Part shown: positions 1 through 12,800 of the stretch, one piece after another | Layout of the letters: each line of letters opens with the position of its first letter | Position numbering within the stretch: position 1 is the first letter of the stretch | Source of the DNA: Watersipora subatra | Lineage: Eukaryota; Bryozoa; Gymnolaemata; Cheilostomatida; Watersiporidae | NCBI RefSeq assembly: GCF_963576615.1 | Contig: NC_088710.1 | Coordinates: 2,956,001 to 3,020,000, forward strand | Length of the DNA: 64,000 nucleotides | Direction of reading: 5' to 3' | The notes under the pieces: model-generated | What the model was told of the DNA's origin: nothing | The model's input: the letters and a program-made list of their open reading frames with translations, nothing else | Database searches by the model: none | Translations under genes and position numbers: made by a program

Positions 1-655
1 CCATTACTACTACCCATTACTACTACCCATTAGTACTACCCATCACTACTACCCATTACTACTACCCATCACTACTACCCATCACTACTACCCATCACTA
101 CTACCCATTACTACTACCCATCACTACTACCCATCACTACTGTTCATCACTACTACCCATCACTACTACCCATTACTACTACCCATTAGTACTACCCATC
201 ACTACTACCCATTACTACTACCTATTACTACTACCCATCACTACTACCCATCACTACTACCCATTACTACTACCACCCATCACTACTACCCTTTACTACT
301 ACCCATCACTACTACCCATTACTACTACCCATCACTACTACTCATCACTACTACCCATCACTACTACTCATTACTACTGCCCATCACTACTACCCATTAC
401 TACTACCACCCATCACTACTACCCATCACTACTACCCATTACTACTACCCATCACTACTACCCATTACTACTACCCATCACTACTACCCATCACTACCGC
501 CCATCACTACTACCCATCACTACCGCCCATCACTACCGCCAATCACTACCGCCCATCACTACTGCCCATCACTACTGCCCATAACTACTGCCCATCACTA
601 CCGCCCATCACTACCACCCATAACTACCGCCCATAACTACCGCCCATAACTACTC
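1..655. repeat. 13-bp minisatellite, about 50 copies
   Basis: Unit CCCATYACTACTA with transitions, drifting to CCGCC-containing variants at the right end. Continues left beyond the window. In the kinesin gene or just upstream of its visible part. Confidence 0.95.
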
Positions 656-1427
656 CACTAGTGCGACTGCCTACGTAATAGTCTTTATTTATTCTGCTCG
701 AGATGTTGATCAACTGACTAGAGTTTGTTACATAAATCTCTGTAAGCATTTCCTAGACATACTGCTGTAAATAGACTGCAGAGAGACTATGTATTGCAGG
801 TTAGCAATTAGGTGCTTGTGATTGATGATCTCTTACTGATACCAGCTAGGTAAAGGGTAGCATATATCTTTTTCTTTTGTTTTTTCATGTTTCTGAATGG
901 GTTTGAGTTTTTAAAAAATCTATATATATATTTCTCAGAGTTGGTCATCGCTGTATATGTCCAGCTATACATGTAGCTATTGCAATCATGGATTAAATAA
1001 TCCGTATTGCAGAAGATTTGATCTTGGAACCTCCCGTTTACCAGATCGTTGCCCTAAGTTAGCTACACGAGCTTGATAGATTTGCAAGGCGATATATGTC
1101 GCTATATGGGAGCAAATACTCTACCGCTTTAGGTCATGACGCCGGGTGATTGCTTAACGTCACGAGAAGCTGGTAGCTCTTACTAGTAAGCTTATCCATC
1201 GGCATATGTGCCAGGCTAATAGCAAGTGGAGGCAACTCTCATTACATCTCATTGTTCATGAGCTGATTTTTAATACCCCGGCAACGCCAGTAGCACAGCT
1301 AGTGTAATTCATATGAGCAATCTTGAACGTTTAATTTGCAAGATTATTCTCTATTTACTATGACGGTCTCCCCTCCATGGTACAAGGCTTCTTCTGAAAC
1401 CTAGACAAAGCTATTTTCTGCTCACAG
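656..1427. other. Kinesin intron sequence, no feature recognised
   Basis: Unique sequence between the first minisatellite and the first visible kinesin exon. A weak tRNA-like stretch on the minus strand near 1015-1075 was not accepted. Confidence 0.5.
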
Positions 1428-1871
1428 CTGACGGATTGATTGAGAGGCCTGTTGCTGACTATCAAGCTCTAAACTCGAGTCTTGCCGAAGGAGATCGCAG
1501 TCGTAGCCTTGCTGCCACAAAGATGAACGAGACAAGCAGCAGAGCTCATACTATGGTAACCATTAAACTCCGACAGAACTTTCCGAGTAACGTCACAAAA
1601 TTGGCTGCTTTAAACCTGGTTGACTTGGCAGGCAGGTCAGTCGATTCACTAGAACTCACTTCAAGAGACACGACTCTTTCCTGTTGTAGACAATTACCGC
1701 TTGGTCTCTGTATTTAATGCTCAAGTGAACTAGGACCTCTTGATACTGTCCTACTCGTTGGTTTCTTTAATATAAACCCTGGGTAGCCGGCAGCAACCAT
1801 AACCTCTATCTATCTATCTCTCTATCTATCTCTCTATCTATCTCTCTATCTATCTCTCTATCTCTCTCTAC

Positions 1872-1905
<34 letters not shown>

Positions 1906-1954
1906 ATCTCTCTATCTATCTATCTCTCTCTCTATCTCTCCCTACCTCTCTCTA

Positions 1955-1987
<33 letters not shown>

Positions 1988-2012
1988 ATCTATCTATCTC
2001 TCTATCTATCTA

Positions 2013-2043
<31 letters not shown>

Positions 2044-2202
2044 CTATCTCTATCTATCTCTCTATCTATCTCTCTATCTATCTCTCTTTATCTATCTCTA
2101 CCTCTCTCTATCTCTCTCTATCTATCTCTCTATCTATTTATCTCTCTCTCTATCTCTCTCTACCTCTCTCTATCTCTTTCTATCTCTCTCTACCTCTCTC
2201 TA

Positions 2203-2251
<49 letters not shown>

Positions 2252-2256
2252 ATCTA

Positions 2257-2331
<75 letters not shown>

Positions 2332-2338
2332 ATCTCTT

Positions 2339-2369
<31 letters not shown>

Positions 2370-3895
2370 TTCGCTCTCTCTCAAAACAGTTTGGTTAATT
2401 TATCAATTTCCCATATCGCTTTCTAGAAGCTGACTAGTGACAATGTTTTTTTTCCATAAAAGTAGCTATAGATCTATCAATGCCTTAGCCACTGAATTAT
2501 TTATCATGTAATACTTAATATGCTACAATGGGTGCTAAGGCTACACAAGGTCTAACACTTATAAAGTCACTAGCTAGTTAGCCTGTTCCCATCTCTATAA
2601 AAGCAGTTGATATATCGGGCACAATGTCCCTGTAAAACAGTGTCACTTTAAAATCGCTGAACAGCAGTTATTCAAACATTTGGATTACAAACTATGCTCA
2701 ATAGCTTTAGTATCTAAAATATTCTTTAATCCTAACATTTAGTGAACGACAGAAACAGACTGGCTCTGAAGGAGATCGATTTAAAGAAAGTACAAAGATT
2801 AATCAGTCTCTCTCCACTCTCGGCAGCGTTTTAGAAGGTAGGTGGCGTAGCTGTCGACAATTCATTAGTCATTAGATGTCTATGATAAATTGTTATTAGT
2901 CATGAAATGTCTATGATGAATTGTTATTAGTCTTTAGATGTCTATGATAGAAGTCGTCAAGTCATCATTACTTTCTATCTCTTTAGCTCTCGTGAAAAAC
3001 CAGCAAGGTACAGGAAAGTGGCATGTGCCCTTCAGGGACTCCAAGCTGACTCTCTTACTGAAGAATGCGTTAGGAGGCAACTCTAGGACCACCATGGTAG
3101 CAACCATCAGTCCAGCAGCAGAGAACTATGAGCAGTCTCTGTCAACACTTAAATATGGTTAGTTATCTCCTCTTGCGCTCAGTAAGTTTAGCATAGTGTA
3201 AGTTACTGCTGAGTCACTCCATGCTTGTTATTACCTACTTTCTACTTCACCGGTTTATTTAAGTTCTTACTAGTAGTAAATAGACCCTACGTAGTCTGTA
3301 ACCTTCTGCTTATTCTCTCACCAGCCATGTTCTGCTCTTTACACTCTAAATGTGTCGTCAATTTTATTTCCATGTATTGATGTTGAGTATTATTGATTAT
3401 TTTAATTAGTATTTCTTTATGATCAGCTCAAAGCGGCTTTATTGTTACACAATTTTTGAAGTCTGCGAGATTTGTTTTAGTATAAACTTCTAGTCGTCAG
3501 TCACGTTGCTGGATAAGTCTCTGCTAGCTTTACTTAAACCTGTTGCGATTGTGCAAAAGAATGTGCATCATTAGTAGTTGTCATCTCTCACACTTCTGTA
3601 CTCATAAAATTAAATGGTACTATATTCATGCTTGAAAATTAATCTGTTTAATTATATTACGACGTTTAGCATTTTAGTGCATTACTGCACCTCTGCCTTC
3701 AGCCGATCGAACAAAGAAAATAAGAAATAATGCGCGAGTGAATGAAATGGCAACGGACAAGCTAGTTCAGCAGCTCTTGAGTGAGAAAGAGGCTCTTCTG
3801 CGTGAACTGGAGTTGTCTCGCTCGAGAGGTACTTCGACCCTTAATGCTGAGGAACTTGCAAAGGCCAAGGCTGAACATGAGGAAGAGATAGAGAG
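1428..3895 (+). other. Exons for the C-terminal half of the kinesin motor domain and start of the neck
   Basis: Four exons (1428-1635, 2743-2837, 2987-3157, 3703-3895). Visible motor motifs are switch I NETSSRAH, where the usual form is NxxSSRSH, and switch II DLAGSERQ, whose serine codon is split by the 1635/2743 intron. These are followed by [29 protein letters not shown], the SP residues of ISPA and the motor end [12 protein letters not shown]. The last exon runs on into a charged helical region rich in E, K, A and L, the usual kinesin-3 neck and coiled coil. Introns here contain a CT/CTAT microsatellite (1802-2384) and a 24-bp minisatellite (4045-4432). Confidence 0.9.
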
Positions 3896-6800
3896 GTCTA
3901 CATTATTCTATGAGATCTTTATCACTCGTAACACTCACTCTACACTGCTATGTGACAAGTGGCTGTGGGTGCTTTGTAAGCACTACCTGAAGAGACTTTA
4001 TGACAAATGGCTGGTGACTGATGAAAGCGTCTCTTTTGTGACAGATAGCTGCTGGTGTGTGGTGAGAGATAGCTGCTGGTGTGTGGTGAGAGATAGCTGC
4101 TGGTGTGTGGTGAGAGATAGCTGCTGGTGTGTGGTGACAAATAGCTGCTGGTGTGTGGTGAGAGATAGCTGCTGGTGTATGGTGAGAGATAGCTGCTGGT
4201 GTGTGGTGAGAGATAGCTGCTGGTGTGTGGTGAGAGATAGCTGCTGGTGTGTGGTGAGAGATAGCTGCTGGTGTGTGGTGAGAGATAGCTGCTGGTGTAT
4301 GGTGACAAATAGCTGCTGGTGTGTGGTGAGAGATAGCTGCTGGTGTGTGGTGAGAGATAGATGCTGGTGTGTGGTGAGAGATAGCTGCTGGTGTGTGGTG
4401 AGAGATAGCTGCTGGTGTGTGGTGAGAGATGGCTGTATGTGTGTATGTATTGTGAAATGTTGCTAGAAGTCTCTTGTGGCCGATAACTATAGTAGTTTTA
4501 ATTATGTTGAGAGTATTCATGTAGTAGCAGCTCATTTAAATTCCAACAAAAATAAATCAAGGTATTAACCGGAGAGATTAGCTTGTGGCCCCAAAGACTG
4601 GCGCGCTTTCTTTGCGCAGTTAAAGATGCCATTTTAACTTTATGAAGTCACTTGAACGTTTGACTCTGCTTTTCATTCTTTTCAGGTAAATTGACTTCAA
4701 GCGAAGCGAAGGCTCTAACTACAAAACGTATTAATCTAAAAATTCTGTCTCACATAATGATGTGTACAAACAGATGAATGGATATAAACAGTTGTACATA
4801 TGAAAGTTATTGAAATGGCATTTAAAACAAATACTCTCAAAGGATAAAGGAAACACACAGCTATACAAGCATATATGACTGGTCCTTGTTTGACTGGCTC
4901 GATAGGAATCTCATGCCAATTTAAATACCTAAATGTGTTCGACTGATATTCTGTGTTGTCTTCTCAAATCAGTCTTGGCTTTCGAATGAGCCTATATTCA
5001 ATACACAAAGAATAATAGAACTATGAAAAACAGGGTGTCAAAAGTATGTCCTGCAAAAAAAACCACTTGGTTCAGGTTCTCAAAATGTGATGTCACAATT
5101 ATTATTTAGCCTTAGGTAGTCGATCCCTTTCGCTGCCATTGAAGCTGCGCTTTTTTGTGACAATCGGTGCTGTTAAACCTAGAGAGCGCTAATAATAAAC
5201 TAGGATTCTAGATAATCAACAATGCCCGGGATCGCGCTAACGCCCGATCAATACAAACACATGTTCTGGGTTAATTAATTATGCTTCAATAATTAATTAA
5301 CCCAGGTTGTATACTGCGTAAAAATTTTACTGTCAATGTAATTTGTATTCATTATCAAAATTAATTGAATCTAAAGCTAAATTTGGAGGAAGCCACTTAG
5401 TTTAGCTATGTTTTTATAGCATCCACGTGTTATTTGCGGTGCGGATAGCTCAATGCTTGGTGAGTCAACGCAGCTGCTTGAATAACAAGTTTTTTTATTT
5501 TTCTTTCGCTGACTATTAATCTTTAGTATTGTTAAACAAGGAAGCACCCATAACTGCCTTGCGAAATAATGTAACTTATAGCGATGGAAACGATATTTTA
5601 TAGTTTATACTCATGAACTGCCTACACTCAACAACTAGAGAAAAACAGGCTATGGCAGGTGACCTAATCTTTGACCCATTTGTCTGTGTATATCTGTTCT
5701 ACCTCCCTCATCATATCAGACACAATCCTCAGCTTAACGAGTCATATTATAGCCTTTACTCCATTTGAAGTAATATGCTCTGAAAGTACATATAGCTGCA
5801 TAAAACCTTCTAGTGTCAAGTTGACTTTGCCTCTGTTTTATTTATACACTGAGCTCACTACAGCGTACAGAACTAGCTGTGTGTAATTAAAGTGTATACC
5901 TTTTACCTAGCTTCAGGTTGTGCAAGGGATTGCGGGGTGAACCAGCAGCCAACCTTCTCAGTTTAAGAGTTGACAGAGTCTAGTCTATCACATACATGGT
6001 GGTTGTAGCTATATTACATACAGAATTACTTACTGGGTGGTCTCGGTGATTTATGCAGATACAAGCAGGAGATGCAGGACATTCGCAAGTCTTGGTCTGA
6101 GCGTCTGCAGTCTGAGCAACAAAAACAACAGGAGAGAATTGATGAGTTGGAGAAGGAGGAAAAAAGGAAGGAGCGGGTTCCTTACCTCTGGAATCTGAAC
6201 GAGGACCTAAGTCTCTGTGCCAAAATCATCCACTTTCTTCCAGAAGGTGTCTTACATAATTCTTTTACTAGATTGGTTGTCGCAGTAAGCCGGCTCTGTA
6301 AGAACTTATGGTGGATATGTGATGAATTGTTTTAGGCAATCTGCTTTTTTTTGACAGAATAAGCAACTGCATTGTTAGGACAGGGATCTCCGCCTTGACC
6401 TTATCTTACTTCTCATGTACAGGTGAGGTGAGCACAATAGGAAACCAGAGAGCGGACCCTCTAGCTGACATAACCCTCTCTGGGCCTGGTTACTACCAAA
6501 AACATGCGGCTGCCAAATATACAGATGGAAAAATGAGCATAACTCCAATACAAGGAAAGGTCTTTGTCAATGGTAGGGAGATCTCTGAGAAGAAGTCGTT
6601 ACATCATAATGACAGGTATAAAGAGGTGTATTTCAATAAGGTCATTATTAGTGCGTATATGTGTGACAAGTAAAGGTGAGTGTGTGATTTGTATGACTAA
6701 TAAAGATGTGTGTGGTGTGTGCGTGCGTGTGTTTGTGCATGTGTTTGTGAGTGTGTTTGTGAGTGTGTTTGTGCGTGTGTTTGTGCGTGTGTTTGGGTGT

Positions 6801-9800
6801 TTGTGCGTGTTTGGGTGTTTGTGTGTATGGTGTGTGATGTGTGCATGTATGTGCCTATGGTGTGCGTATGGTGTGCATGGTGTGTTTGGGGTGTGGGGGG
6901 GGGTGTGTGTATGTGTGTGTGTGGGGTGTGTGAGAGAGAGAAAGACAAGTAAAGGTGAGTGTGTGATGCGTGTGACAAGTAAAGGCGAGTGTGTGATGCT
7001 TGTGACAATATGACTAGGTGCTTTATGTGTGCCTAGTGGAAACTAGTCTCTTGGTGTAGTTAGAAATTACCAAAAATAAACAAAAGCCTACTTAATTGGT
7101 TTATATACTGTCTGACTGAGACTATATACTTAATATACTGTCTGACTGATACTATGTACTTTATATACTGTCTGACTGATACTATATACTTTATATACTG
7201 TCTGACTGATACTATGTACTTTATATACTGTCTGACTGATACTATATACTTTATATACTGTCTGACTAATATTCCGTGGTGCCTCCTACAGACAGTTTTA
7301 TGCTGAAGTTTGGCTGTTGATGCGGTTTGCACTCATTTTAAAGACGAATTGAGTTCAAAGCTAAATTAGGAAGCCACTGAGTTTAGGTTCATTTTTTAAA
7401 ACATTCACATATTATTTGTGATTTAGATTGCTCAATGCTCTCTGACATTCTAGCTTTGACATTTGACCTAAAGCTGCTAGTTGAATGTTTAATATTATCT
7501 TCAGTAAGCATTCGCATTCCCAAACTTAAACTGTACATGAACTCTATTTCTATAGAGTCTGTTTCGAGGGGAAAGCCATATTTGTTGTGGCTGATCCAAG
7601 AAAGGTTGCCAAATACAAGAAGGAGGGAAAATCGATGAAGGCTATTAGCTATGAATTTGCCCGGAGTGAACTAGACAAGCGGATAGTAGAGAGCATAGAG
7701 GGAGGTGAGCACTGAGTGTTTTCTTCGGAGTTGTCTCCTACTTCATAAATGAACGCAGACACATTTTCTGTTGAAGAATGATGTAAAGATTGTTTTATAC
7801 AATTCAACAAATATTCAAACAATTCAGAATATATTGTATTTTTAATTATAACTATTATAATTATAACTATTATAACTGTGTATAGTAGTACCCGGGCAGT
7901 CTAGTGTGCTGTGTAAAGTATTACCCTGGGCAGTCTAGTTTGCTGTGTAAAGTAGTACCCTGAGCAGTCTAGTGTGCTGTGGAAGTAGTACCCCGGGCGG
8001 TCTAGTGTGCTGTGGAAGTAGTACCCCGGGCAGTCTAGTGTGCTGTGTAAAGTAGTACTCTGGGCAATCTAGTTTGCTGTGTAAAGTACTCTGGGCAGTC
8101 TAGTGTGCTGTGTGAAGTAGTACCCTCGACGGTCTAGTGTGCTGTGTGAAGTAGTACCCTGGGCAGTCTAGTATGCTGTGTAAAGTAGTACCCTGGGCGG
8201 TCTAGTGTGCTCAGAGCCGTATAGTTTCACAGAGCCCCGCGACCAACGAAAGCATATATGGGAGCTCACTTGTTTCCAAACAAACAGGCCGCGCCTACTA
8301 TTGCTATTTAAGTTGTAATGGAGAGGCCGAAACATTAACCAGCAAAAAATTACTCCCATTGACAGTCACTTTAAAATTGATTGTTGCATCATACACCATT
8401 TAAAAGAAGACAAAATATTCCCTACAAAAAGCCACTAATAACTTTTTGTAAAGACGGAAAGTAAGTGCAAAAAAGAGCGGTATTGAGAGCGAAGTATGAA
8501 TATTCTAATATTCTATATGTCGGTCAGGTTTGTTTGGAAACAGGCGTTTTTGTTTCTGGTCGCGAAACTTCGTAGAGCTATATGACTCTGACAGTACAGA
8601 GCTGTATTACTTCACAGAGTTTCGTGACAAATGGAAGCATGTATCGGAGCTCGCACGGCTCCAAACAAATAAGCCACGCCCATTATTTTTTTATATAGGT
8701 TATAATGGAAAAGTGGCAGAAGAAACTCAGTTTCAGAGATTTGTTGGTTTCCTTCTTAGTTATCTGAAGTACATGTATAAACTGCTAGATGAGTATTCTC
8801 AATTTTGGCCTTTCCATATGCAACAGTCTATAAAACTGACCTTTACAAAATCTTAGATAAATTTGTTTAATTCTCTTTCTACTCTTGTTGTATCATAGAT
8901 CTTCTCTTTGTAAGTGTAATGTCTATTAAATTCTTGTTTTGATAATTATTTTTTAAAGAAGTTCGGAGTTGTTTTTTCTCTTTAGATGAGAATTTGAAGC
9001 ACGAGGTTTTAACCATAATTCCCCTGGTCAGGGATGCGAATGCCATATCATCGGAGCTCTTCAAGCACTGCAAGTTTGAGCAACTCCTCGTCTCTGCCTT
9101 ATCTCGAGGTCTTCTTGAAGGTCGTACAGAGGTATGCGACTTGGGTACTTACAATAGATATCAGAAGAGAACTAATGTTGCTACAGCAGTAATGTGTAAA
9201 AAACAGATAAGAGCCTGTTCCTTTAAAAACCACAAAGATTATTATATTGATTAGTATAGTATATTTATTATTATTTTGAGTAGAATATTGATTAGTATAT
9301 TAATTAGTATTTTTATTAGTATCATCACAATCATTTATTGGTACAAATTGCCATTAAATTTTTAAGAAGAAACCACCAAATTATCCGTGCAAGTGGACAG
9401 AAGAAGGCATGTGGAAGGCGACAATGGGTATTTTTAAATAATCTGCCTTGCTGTTTAAAGTATTTTCTCTGCTACCACAGGTTTTACATGCTGTGATGCT
9501 GCATATGGTATGCTATGATTGAACAGGTGTACATAAAGATGACGAATGAGCAGACTGGTAACTCATATCTGTGGAAAACTGACCAGTTCACTAAGAGACA
9601 TGGAATTATGATGGATTTGTATATAAAGTACCAAGAACAAGGGGTGGCAGCGTTAGATGTACTAGATGAGGTCTGCGCAGGTCTACCATGTGCCATACAT
9701 AGTAACATAAGCTAGTTCACTAGTACAATTTTATTGTCAGATCTCTACCAGGATATATAATGCTGTATCATTTACAATTATATATTTACATTCTTTGCAT

Positions 9801-12800
9801 AAAACGAAGACCCTTCCCTCCACTACCAAAGACTTGCATCTATTCAGTTGACTGCCACTTTTGTCAACCCTGTTAGCAATAATTCTTTTGAATGAACTAT
9901 GATGATGTGATGAGGAGCTAGTACAGTATGACAACTTTATTAGACTAAACAAATTCATGCTTGGCAACAGTAAAAGCTCACAACTGTAATACAGCTTTTC
10001 ACAGACTTGATATTTCTTTTATGTTTTTATCGCAAGCTCTTGTTTTTTATTCGCAAGTTAAGAAACCAACATATATATACATATGCGTATGTGTAAATCA
10101 CTGGGTTTCCAAGCTTTGAATGGATTAGGAGTTGACCACTATCATTCATTTTGCACCTTGCCTTTCCAACGATTCCGAGTTGCTCCTTATCAATTTTTTC
10201 CAGACGAGCGATATATTCCTCAGAACAGAACTTGTTAAAGTAGAATGGCTTTTGGGTCACGATCGCTTTTCAATTAATGTTTCGTTTCCTGCCCTCTATA
10301 TTACAGAACAGCCATAGAATTTGCTACTTGCTATACAGATGTATGTTTGTATGTATGTGTGTGTATATATGCATGTTTTGTGGCCGTGTGTTCATCTCCT
10401 GAGGACTGTGATCATATATGGCACCATATTATCACTCACTCATGTATATCTATAATTTCTATTTGAATAACCAAGCTGTTCAACACTAACTCATGAGCCA
10501 TATGAAGAATCTGGTTACATGATGGTTTCCTTTATATAATTCTACTCGATCCGTCAAACATGAATTAAGCTTTAACAGATCGCTAGTTTTGCTCCAAAAT
10601 ATTAACCCAATTTGTTACTTCCTTACAGCTAGATGATCCATTCTACGAACCTCCTGAAACAGAGTGTTTAGTAGGTGTTGTCGTCGTGCCATTGGTCAGC
10701 CTGTCCATCATGACTGACTACCAAGATTCTCTGCTGCTCATGAATTATGATGCTGAGGCTGTCGGTCACTTAGAAGTTGAGCTAGTTCCTTGCGATGCAA
10801 GTGGCGATGAAGACGTTGATTACGGATTTATAGAGCCTAGCGACCTGGTGAGTCAGCTGTAAAGGGCTGCTGAGATGAACATAGTAGACAGATAAAATCG
10901 ATGAAAGCACTTTTGACTTGAGGCTACTTTCAACTGATTGCGGTATCACCACTAGCTAGTAGTTCATAGTGGCGTAACCATTCAGTACTGTGTAAGATCC
11001 TGCATCATATGAGTGCTTTGTCTGATTCACGCCATGCAAGGCTTGCACCAGGGTGATTTGTTTCTAAAAGTAAAACAATGCGTAAAGTTTGATATCCTAT
11101 ATATTCTAGATGGGACAGAACCTACACTTCAAAATAAAGATCATTCAAGCCAGCAACATCCCTAACAACTTTACGCAGGTAGATTTGAACACACGGTACT
11201 TACACACTTACACTGACACTTACTGACAACTTTTAGTTAAGTCATTACTTTAGGCCAAACGCATCATCATGGTGAAATGAGCTGGTCGTGCTGCTAGTAT
11301 CGTACTACAGGTATCATATTACTAGTATCGTACTACATGTGTCATACTAATAGTACAGGACTATAAGTGTGATAGTGCTAGTATCGTACTACTTATCTCG
11401 CTTCTCTCGTATTATACTACAAGTGCATAGTTAGTATCATACAACTCATATCATGCTACTCATATCATACAATTCATATCATGCTACTCATATCATGCTA
11501 CTCATATCATGCTACTCATATCATGCTACTCATATCATACAACTCATAACATACAACTCATATCATACAACTCATATCATACAACTCACATCATACAACT
11601 CATATCATGCTACTCATATCATGCTACTCATATCATACGACTCATATCATACGACTCATATCATATGACTCATATCATATGACTCATATCATGTTACTCA
11701 TATCATGTTACTCATATCATGTTACTCATATCATGTTACTCATATCATGTTACTCATATCATGCAACTCATATCATACAACTCATATCATGCTACTCATA
11801 TCATGCTACTCATATCATACAACTCATATCATACAACTCATATCATGCAACTCATATCATGCAACTCATATCATGCAACTCATATCATGCTACTCATATC
11901 ATGTTACTCATATCATGCTACTCATATCATACGACTCATATTATATGACTCATATCATACGACCATATCATGCTACTCATATCATGCTACTCATATCATG
12001 CTACTCATATCATGCTACTCATATCATGCAACTCATATCATGCTACTCATATCATACAACTCATATCATGCTACACATATCATACGACTCATATCATGCT
12101 ACTCATATCATACAACTCATATCATACAACTCATATCATGCTACTCATATCATGCTACTCATATCATGCTACTTATATCATGCTACTTATATCATGCTAC
12201 TCATATCATGCTACTCATATCATACGACTCATATCATACGACTCATATCATACGACTCATATCATACGACCATATCATGCTACTCATATCATGCTTCACA
12301 TATCATACGACTCATATCCTGCTACTCATGCCATACAACTCATATCATGCGACTCATATCATGCAACTCATATCATACAACTCATATCATACAACTTATA
12401 TCATGCTACTCATATCATGCTACTCATATCATGCAACTCATATCATGCTACTCATATCATGCTACTCATATCATGCTACTTATATCATGCTACTCATATC
12501 ATGCTACTCATATCATACGACTCATATCATACGACTCATATCATACGACCATATCATGCTACTCATATCATGCTTCACATATCATACGACTCATATCATG
12601 CTACTCATACCATACAACTCATATCATGCGACTCATATCATGCAACTCATATCATGCAACTCATATCATACAACTCATATCATACAACTTATATCATGCT
12701 ACTCATATCATGCTACTCATATCATGCAACTCATATCATGCTACTCATATCATACAACTCATATCATAATGTAACGTACCTGTAGACTTGGTGCAAGTTC

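Larger units (their letters stand above)
6059..7704 (+). other. Exons for kinesin coiled coil and FHA domain
   Basis: Exons 6059-6246, 6423-6615 and 7556-7704. The first encodes a highly charged helix ([20 protein letters not shown]), then YLWNLNED, the linker typical of kinesin-3 proteins just before the FHA domain. The next two encode the FHA beta sandwich: [10 protein letters not shown], then a glycine-rich strand, KVFVNGREI, and [19 protein letters not shown] after splicing. The FHA domain in kinesin-3 motors supports dimerisation and regulation of the motor. Three strong decoy donors (AAAGGTGAGT or the GGCGAGT variant) lie downstream of the real donor at 6616. Using the first would reach a stop at once. 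Confidence 0.88.

Noticed and set aside
1..655. CRISPR-like or telomere-like array
   Set aside because: Direct tandem 13-bp units with no spacers, not a telomere motif; a plain minisatellite.
1010..1080. tRNA-like stretch on the minus strand (GGTTCCAAGATC as a B-box)
   Set aside because: No convincing acceptor or anticodon stem.
3738..4535. Long cysteine/tryptophan-rich open frame (DSCWCVVR repeats) and opposite-strand HTPAAISH frames
   Set aside because: A 24-bp intronic minisatellite, a multiple of three. The genuine exon ends at 3895, before it.
11453..12785. Four long overlapping forward open frames of [12 protein letters not shown] repeats
   Set aside because: They are a 14-bp satellite without stops in any forward frame, inside a kinesin intron with good splice sites on both sides.
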